Positions 57,993-64,000 of a DNA stretch of 64,000 nucleotides are shown one piece after another. Position 1 is the first letter of the stretch. Each line of letters opens with the position of its first letter. This DNA comes from Podospora pseudoanserina. Taxonomy: Eukaryota > Ascomycota > Sordariomycetes > Sordariales > Podosporaceae. The position numbers and the translations under genes were made by a program. Location: positions 2,108,001 to 2,172,000 of the forward strand of contig NC_085925.1 of assembly GCF_035222485.1 (NCBI RefSeq), given 5' to 3'. The notes below the pieces were generated by a model. It was given only the letters and a program-made list of their open reading frames with translations. It made no database searches and was not told the DNA's origin.

Positions 57993-59967
57993 TCAAGCAA
58001 TCGTCTTGCCATGATTCTTCCGCAGAATCTCGGCCGCAATCTTCTCAGCCAGGACATAGACCGTGCTCTGAGGATGCCCCGGCGGCAACAACGCAAAGCT
58101 ACTCGCATCTACCACCCTCAGCCCATCCACACCAATCACCTTGGCTTCCTTGTCCACAACCGCCCAACGGTCATCCCTCTTCCCCATCCGGCACGTGCAA
58201 GAGGCATGCCAAATTGTCTGCACCGTATTCCGAATCACAGCCAAGATCTGTGCATCCGTCTTGACGTCCGGGCCAGGGAAGTACTCCTTTGTATCCGCCA
58301 ACACGCCCTTCATAGCCTTTGACGCAAACGCCTGACGCAGACGCTTGTACAGCGCGACAGCTACCTCCTGATCGGTCGGGTCGGTAAGCCACTTGGGATC
58401 GATGAGGGGGAGGTCCTTGGTATCGGCTGACTTGAGCGTGACGGTGCCCCTCGACATCGGAGCAACAAGACCACCAAGGATAGTCGCGTACATGTACCCG
58501 TCCTTTGGCTGAGTGGTGAACAAGTTGGAGAAGTCACCAACGTAACCCGGGGCAGTCAAGTACTCAACCTCAGGCCAGTCAGGTGGGAACTGCCCATCCA
58601 GAATCGTCGAAGTATCCTTCGGGATCAGCCCACGTGGTACCTTCTCCCAGCCCAGGAAATCACAAACGGGATTGGTCAACGGGCCTTGCTTCTTGAACGT
58701 ATAAGGCCCCGCAAACTCTCCCAACACAAACAATGGATCATTGGCAATCCTCGTCAGCGTCTCGACCTTGACCCTCCAGCTCGGCCCAAAGAAGACATGA
58801 TCTTGCATCCCCTGTCCAACTCCAGGTCTATCCGCGATGAGTGGAATCTTGTGCTTCGCCAGCTCGACCCTAGGGCCAACACCAGAAACCATCAGCAACT
58901 GCGGGCTTTGGAAAGCGCCGGCTGAGATGATAACCTCCCTCTTCGCCTTGAGAGTGTACTCGAACAGTCCAAAAGGCCTGCTCTCCACCACAACCCCGGT
59001 CGCCCGTTTGTTCTCATCAAAGACAATCTTCTTCCCCAGCGTCGTCATGTAAACCTTGAGATTTCTCCTCCCGGATGCCTCTCGCAAGAAAGAAGTCTGA
59101 CTCGAGTCACGAGTCTGGGTCTCAGGCCGGATAGTCGAAGCACAATACTGCGCGCCCATCAAACTCCCGCTGTTGAAGTCTTGCGTAGGTCCGATACCGA
59201 TCTCGTTCAGCGCAGGTTCCATCCATGTGCTAAAAGAGTTGGCGTAGTTGGCATAAGACACTTGAAGGGGCCCTCCGCCAGTGGTGGAGAAGGCATTGAT
59301 GTTGAACTCGGCCGAGGCATTCTTGAACCGGAGGTCCTCTCTGGGAGGTGTGAAGCTGACACTCCTCTTGAAGTGCGGCTGCAGCGCCTCCCAGGAGTAG
59401 CTCTCGTCACCGACGGCCTCTGCCCATTTCTGGTAGGACTGGACGGTACCCCGTTGGTAGATCATGAAGTTTCTTGCCGAGCTGCACCGTCATTAACCAC
59501 TTTTTCGATATCCCAAGGTCACCGAGGTGCGTAACATACCTCCCACCAAGACACTTCCCCCTGGCATAGTGAATCTTCCTCCCATTCGCACCCCTCTGGG
59601 GCTCGGTGACAAAGTTCCAATCAACCAAGGGGTTGGTGTCGCTTGGATCCGACCCGACAAACAAGACATCACCCACTGGCGTCTTTCCCAGCAAAGGATT
59701 GGTGATCTGGTAAAAGCTCCCCGCTTCGACAACAGCGACAGAGATGCTCGGGTCCTCGCTCAGCCTGTTGGCAAGAGTCAAGCCGGCGGTGCCACCGCCG
59801 ACAATGACATAGTCAAATTCCTTGGAGATGCCAAACTCCCCTTCGAGGTTCCTCGGCAGCGCCTGTTCGTGTGCTTGCTCAGCCTCGATGGGAGCACCGT
59901 AGACGAGGTTTGTCGTCGCAACAACAACGAAAAGGGACAGAATCCTATTGGTGCTAAGGAGATGCAT
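57993..59967 (-). CDS. Secreted GMC oxidoreductase (AA3-type, FAD)
   Basis: FAD-dependent alcohol/sugar oxidase or dehydrogenase of the GMC superfamily. Two exons (59967-59540, 59481-57993) give 638 residues. A signal peptide (residues 1-24, SLFVVVATTNLVYG) directs secretion. The ADP-binding motif is FDYVIVGGGTAGLTLANRL (GGGTAG at 57-62) with the acidic ribose-binding EAGSF strand. The second GMC signature is the REVIISAGAFQSPQLLMVSG segment. Near the C-terminus are the catalytic His568 in WHASCTCRMG and His612 in PPGHPQS, a His/His pair typical of aryl-alcohol- and choline-type members. The natural substrate cannot be told from sequence. Such enzymes can supply hydrogen peroxide or electrons to LPMOs, and an AA9 LPMO lies about 10 kb away. 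A TATA box lies 120 bases upstream. Confidence 0.93.
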
Positions 59968-60788
59968 CTTCACGGGTCTGAGGGGATCAAGGGGGAAGAT
60001 GGGGAGGGAGGAGGAAGGAAGGAGAGGGGGCCTGGAACCCGGAAAAAGGTCACATCACTGCAACACGCTTGCTGTTCCCCAGGTCCTTTATACCTACAAT
60101 CCTACCCCCCGACCAACACACCGGAACCTGAACGACAAATCCAGACCAACTCGGCGATCTTGATGTTAGTTGCGGAGACGTCAACTCCGTCCTCCCCACG
60201 ATCTCACTGCCCGCCCAGGCGCTAACTTCCTAAAACCCGGTTTCATTGGATTTGTTCGTCGTGATCGACGCTGACTAGAGAAGCAGACGGTGGACCACTC
60301 TGTTGACCACAATCAGAATTGGGGAAGCTGGCACTGGCAAGAGTGCAGAATCTTGGTCACGACAACCAGAAAACTCACCTCTCTGGGTCCATTCCTTCTG
60401 CCCTAAATATGCACCGAACCTCCCGCTAACAATCCCACGCTAAGCACCCTGACACCTCGGCCCAACAGTTGACGTTCAAGGGTGTCACTGTCAAGCTGTA
60501 AGGACCACCTAGGTTATTGGATCCATAACCACCAATAAAACCATCATCCATCGCCGATCTTTGCTGCGGACAGAGTTCAATCGATCAATTCCAACATGTA
60601 TCTACCCTAACTCCTAGCCGTATTCGTACCTGCATTATGATCATCTCGACTTCCCTCCTCAACTCCCACCACCCCCAAAAAAAAAAAAACCTCGGTTGTT
60701 CTAACCATACCTTCATCAGACCTTTATCCCCCATCCCCCGTACTATCAACAACAATGTCATCACGCTCAGTCGGTCGCCGTTGAGCCT
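59968..60788. other. Intergenic region between GMC and MFS genes
   Basis: Promoter of the GMC gene, with a TATA box at 60087, and the 3' region of the MFS gene. Includes an A run near 60678-60689. No gene seen. Confidence 0.6.
60087..60092 (-). promoter_or_regulatory. TATA box of the GMC oxidoreductase gene
   Basis: TATAAA on the minus strand about 120 bases upstream of the ATG. Confidence 0.5.
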
Positions 60789-62571
60789 TCACAACCCCCG
60801 CCTTCCCAATAACCCCGGACCCCGAAAAGCTACCAAAACAACCACAAATGCCGCACACCCCAACGCAAAATTCCACCACTCCGCTGCTCGCAGACCCGCG
60901 AGCGAAGCCGAGTCCCAAGGAATCACCGGCCCAGCCTCCTCGACATCGACCCCCCTATCACGCGCCATAACAGCCGTCTGAATCGCCGTCGCGACAGCCA
61001 AACCGATAGCCCTTCCCACCTGACCCATGGCATTGACCAAAGCCCCCCCCAAAGCCTGATCCGACTGAGGTAACGAATGGCTCGTAAACAAAATCAAAGA
61101 CGGCCACGTAGTATCAGCTCCAAAAACCGACAAGACCATAGCCGGGAACCCATAAGCCCAATACGTCGTCTCGGGCGGAATCGGAGCAGCAAAGAGTATC
61201 GACGATATCGACACGCAAAACGTCCCCACCGCCAAAAGCAGGTAAGTCGGCACCCGCGCCAAAAGCTGGCTGACAACCAGCGCGGTGATGACCCCCATGA
61301 TCCCCGTTGGCAGAAACCTCAAGGTCGTCTGCAACGTCGACAGGCCCTGAAAGTCCTGGTAAAAATACGTGGCATAAACCAGTAACCCATTGAAACTGCT
61401 GAAAAAGAGCGCCATGATCGCCATGGCAGCGCTGAATTTCGTGCTGTGAAAGACCGAAACCTTCATGATCGGCGCGCGTTTCTTCGTCTTTTCCAAATGT
61501 CTCTGCCAAAACACAAACAACGTCACCAAGATAAGCGAAACCACAATCAACACCGGTATCCACGGCGTCCTCCACCCAACTACATTTCCTTGTGTCAAGG
61601 CAAAAAGCAACGCCAGCAAGCCCACAGTAACCAACCCAGCCCCCAACCAGTCAACCGAATTCTTCACCGTGACCCCCTCATCATGCAAAGTGTGATTCGG
61701 CGCCGGCAGGATAAAAAAAGCCGCCACAGTCACAATGACAGCCAACAAACCCATAATGACAAAAACCCATTTCCATGAGGTGTACTCCGAGACAAAGCCC
61801 GCGAGCAAATTCCCAAACACCGCTCCCACAGGGGCACCTGCTGAGTAACAACTAAAAGCATAGTTTTTCGCTTTGCCAGGTCGAAAGGTAGTTCCTAGGA
61901 TTCCAATCGCCGTTGGAACGTTGGCTGCCGCACCCTGTAGACAATTGTTAGCATAACTAGGCGCTAATTTCACCCATTGTTCAACCTACAAGCCCAGAAA
62001 GACCACGAAACAAATCAAAGGCGATTTCGTTTGGTAAAAAGGGATTCACCAGCATGGTCATGGCGAACCAGGCCGAGCCAAAGATGAACATCCTTCTTTT
62101 GCCGTAGATGTCAGCTATCCTGCCCCAGAGAAGGAGGAAGCAGCCAAAGGTGAGGGAGTAGGCCGAGACGATCCATTGGAGGCGGGTGTCGGGGATGGAA
62201 AGGTCGCGGCCTATGGTTGGGAGGATGATGACCACTGCTTGGCCAGAGAGGGTCTATTTTAGTCGTTAGTTGTCAAGTCTGTGCATAGGTAGTGAAGGGA
62301 AGACGCGTACGTTGAGAAAACTCGCGCCTGTGACGGTAGCCACGAGGGCGATACATCGCGCTTTTGAGAACGGCAAGTCCGATTTGGGCGGTTCATCGTC
62401 GTCGTGTGGTATTTCTTGGGCGACGTTGGTGGTGTCGGTGAGCTCATCGCTTGACTTCGAGTCACCCCCTTCCGATCTCGCTTGGATTCTCTCACGGGCC
62501 GACGATGCTGATGCTGCCGCCAACTGCCGGTGCGGAGAGATCTTGTCATGGTCAACTGCCGGTGTTGCCAT
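60789..62571 (-). CDS. MFS transporter, drug:H+ antiporter-2 (14-TM) type
   Basis: Plasma-membrane exporter of the major facilitator superfamily. Three exons (62571-62311, 62253-61990, 61934-60789) give 556 residues, all junctions in phase 0. The first 70 residues are hydrophilic and Ser/Asp-rich. Membrane segments start near FSKARCIALVATVTGASFLN and include the conserved motif A (LLLWGRIADIYGKRRMF). The motif C-like GAPVGAVFGNLLAGFV segment and about 14 predicted helices place it in the DHA2 group. The substrate is unknown; such pumps export drugs or secondary metabolites. There is no biosynthetic core gene beside it. The Fot/pogo element ends only about 125 bases upstream of the ATG, inside its promoter or leader, so its expression may be disturbed. 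Confidence 0.92.
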
Positions 62572-62696
62572 TGTTATGCAGGCGGCTCACACTCCAATTT
62601 TTTTTTTTAATTTTTTTTGGATGGAAAGGAAAAGCAACGATGGTGTTGTGATGAAGGGGATGGAAATATTTTTTTTGAATTTGAGTAACGTACATT

Positions 62697-62728
62697 ATCA
62701 GCGAGTGACCCATATCAGCGAGTGACCC
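62697..62728. repeat. Tandem pair of 15-base motif at the transposon end
   Basis: The motif atcagcgagtgaccc occurs at 62697-62711 and again at 62714-62728, a spacing of 17 bases. It lies at the junction between the MFS promoter and the transposon and is probably part of the element's terminal repeat. Confidence 0.75.
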
Positions 62729-62944
62729 ACCTCCCACCACACCCTAACAAACCATCCTCAATTATACCACATCAACATAAGGAATTAACTATAATTACAT
62801 CAGAAACAGCTGAATCAGATGCTTCTGCAGCCTCCTGGCAAGTGCGCGCATTATGGCCAGGCTTGCCGCACACACTACAGCACCGAACCTTCGTACGAGC
62901 CCCCTGCATTACTACTTTCCGGCTGCGTTTCTTGCACTCCCTCC

Positions 62945-64000
62945 CTATCCACGGCCTTCTGATCCAGTAGATCCTGTGCCTCTTGTACAGTAAGTGACCC
63001 TCCAAGCCTTACGCGTGTTTTTAGCTCTCCGGCGTTTGCTTAATGCCTCATTGGCCTTACGGAGCGACGAGACCTCTGCACGAAGGAGAGCCACCTGGTG
63101 CATTATAGCTGTTGTACCCTTAGTAAGCTGGTCTACCGCAGCCAACATTGAAGTCGGAGAGCTATTTTGATGGTTGGCAATGCGAGTCTTAATAAGCGTT
63201 GACTGTGAATTGGCTTCTCGAGGGTTGTGTGGTGTTTGGGAGACCCAAGGTTGTGCAGTGCCGGGCCGTGAGTTTGGAGGTGTTGGCGTACGAAGCTTTA
63301 CATCTAGCTTAAAAAGCACCTTCTCTGGATCGTATAGTATAAGGCCAGCACCTGCAAAGCCACCCTGTATATTCTTCTCCGTTATAGAGGCGTAGAAGGC
63401 CTCGCGGAAGGCACAGAGGAACTCGAGCTTGCTTACGTGGTTGATATGCATGCGCATCAAGTCCTCGATCTGGCGGCCGTACGCCTGTTTTAGCGGCCCA
63501 AAGCAGCCAACATCGAGTGGCTGGAGGAGGTGGGAGGAATGTGGAGGCATGCAGAGCGTAATAATATTATTCTGCTGGCAGTAGCGCTCGAATTCGGTCG
63601 AGTGGTGGCTTTCGTGGCCGTCGAGGATTAACAACCGGTATTTGCCCTTTATACGGGACGCTGTATAATGGTCGAAGTGTTTGATCCAATCTAGGCCTAC
63701 CGCATTGGTAGTCCAGCCATTATCGGTAGTTGCGATACGCCAGGTGGACGGTAGGTTGCACTCGGTATACCAGTTGGCAAGGTGGTACTGCGCGGCTAAG
63801 ATAATGAAAGGAGGGATGGCCCAGCCGAGGGCATTAACTCCCTGGATTACCGTTGCCCATTCGCGGTTGCCAGGCTGGGCCAGTTTCGCCTTGCTAAGGC
63901 CGTCTGAGGTCGTAACTACCATACCCGCGAAGATAATACCCATCATAAACCCAGTCTCGTCGAAGTTGTAGATATCGTCATCTACAATACCGTACTTGGC
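62945..64000 (-). CDS. Fot/pogo-type DDE transposase (partial, N-terminus outside window)
   Basis: Transposase of the Tc1/mariner superfamily. The frame enters at base 64000 with DDDIYNFDETGFMMG, which carries the first catalytic Asp. The second Asp is in LLILDGHESHHS and the third in LQPLDVGCFGPLK, all three intact. TTDNGWTTNAVGLDWIKHFD between them is typical of the family. The C-terminal part (PNSRPGTAQPW onwards) is a linker ending in a basic coiled coil. The frame stops at 62945 after a switch to unlike residues near 63010. The expected continuation LGGSLTVQEAQDLLDQKAVD appears one frame away, and a CCHC knuckle (CSVCGKPGHNARTC, about 62850-62895) in yet another frame. So about two frameshifts affect the tail while the catalytic core is whole. 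The upstream HTH DNA-binding domain lies outside the window. Confidence 0.88.
   Translation of the reverse strand, partial: AKYGIVDDDIYNFDETGFMMGIIFAGMVVTTSDGLSKAKLAQPGNREWATVIQGVNALGWAIPPFIILAAQYHLANWYTECNLPSTWRIATTDNGWTTNAVGLDWIKHFDHYTASRIKGKYRLLILDGHESHHSTEFERYCQQNNIITLCMPPHSSHLLQPLDVGCFGPLKQAYGRQIEDLMRMHINHVSKLEFLCAFREAFYASITEKNIQGGFAGAGLILYDPEKVLFKLDVKLRTPTPPNSRPGTAQPWVSQTPHNPREANSQSTLIKTRIANHQNSSPTSMLAAVDQLTKGTTAIMHQVALLRAEVSSLRKANEALSKRRRAKNTRKAWRVTYCTRGTGSTGSEGRG

Larger units (their letters stand above)
62697..64000 (-). mobile_element. Fot/pogo-like Tc1/mariner DNA transposon, one end (continues past window)
   Basis: Right-hand end of a class II element whose transposase reads on the minus strand and extends beyond base 64000. 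The inner boundary is placed at a 15-base motif repeated twice at 62697-62728, next to TA dinucleotides as expected for this family. The other end and the target-site duplication are outside the window, so the boundary is an inference. The DDE part is open over 350 codons; only the C-terminal tail appears frame-disturbed. Confidence 0.75.

Noticed and set aside
57993-62571. Possible secondary-metabolite cluster (GMC oxidoreductase next to MFS exporter)
   Set aside because: No PKS, NRPS, terpene synthase or pathway regulator is present, and two adjacent common families are not enough.

Overview
The window looks like a euchromatic stretch of a filamentous ascomycete chromosome, most likely a Sordariomycete of the Sordariales type. 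The evidence is short GT-AG introns (mostly 48-90 bases), long untranslated and intergenic regions with microsatellites, and typical fungal families: a CTF1/Far zinc-cluster regulator, an AA9 LPMO, GH125, a cAMP-receptor-like GPCR, a NACHT protein and a Fot/pogo transposon. I rebuilt exon structures by hand from splice signals, reading frame and remembered family sequence; no search was run.

Layout. 0-2.5 kb: 5' part of a fatty-acid/cutinase-type Zn2Cys6 regulator (minus). 4.7-6.5 kb: cyclase-associated protein (minus). 7.0-10.1 kb: GPI ethanolamine-phosphate transferase Mcd4 (minus), divergent from 10.6-12.2 kb, the DNA polymerase delta subunit Cdc27/Pol32 (plus). 12.7-14.4 kb: secreted GH125 alpha-mannosidase (plus), convergent with 14.9-15.5 kb, a histone-fold Dpb3-like protein (minus). 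16.0-18.8 kb: CLC chloride transporter (plus). 20.3-21.0 kb: cysteine dioxygenase (plus). 22.7-24.0 kb: GPCR (plus). About 4 kb without a convincing gene follows. 28.0-30.5 kb: disordered conserved fungal protein (plus). 31.5-34.9 kb: C2H2-type protein with a long Ala-Pro repeat (minus). 36.3-37.8 kb: annexin (minus). 39.1-39.8 kb: secreted Ser/Thr-rich protein (plus). 41.8-43.3 kb: ethylene-forming-enzyme-like 2-oxoglutarate oxygenase (plus). 44-47 kb: a small uncertain gene and a coiled-coil gene with an early stop (both minus). 47.6-48.4 kb: AA9 LPMO (minus). 49.2 kb: intron-containing tRNA-Leu(UAG). 49.7-56.5 kb: a 2188-residue NACHT/STAND protein (minus). 58.0-60.0 kb: secreted GMC oxidoreductase (minus). 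60.8-62.6 kb: MFS transporter (minus). 62.7-64.0 kb: one end of a Fot/pogo DNA transposon, close upstream of the MFS start.

The left half is mostly housekeeping (cytoskeleton, GPI anchors, replication, ion transport, sulfur metabolism). The right half is more accessory: environmental enzymes (LPMO, GMC, EFE-like), a non-self-recognition-type NLR, export and a transposon. The most interesting items are the EFE-like enzyme with nearly all arginine-binding residues conserved, the giant NACHT protein with Thr-rich spacers, the coiled-coil gene stopped at codon 8, and a probable homopolymer frameshift in the GPCR tail.
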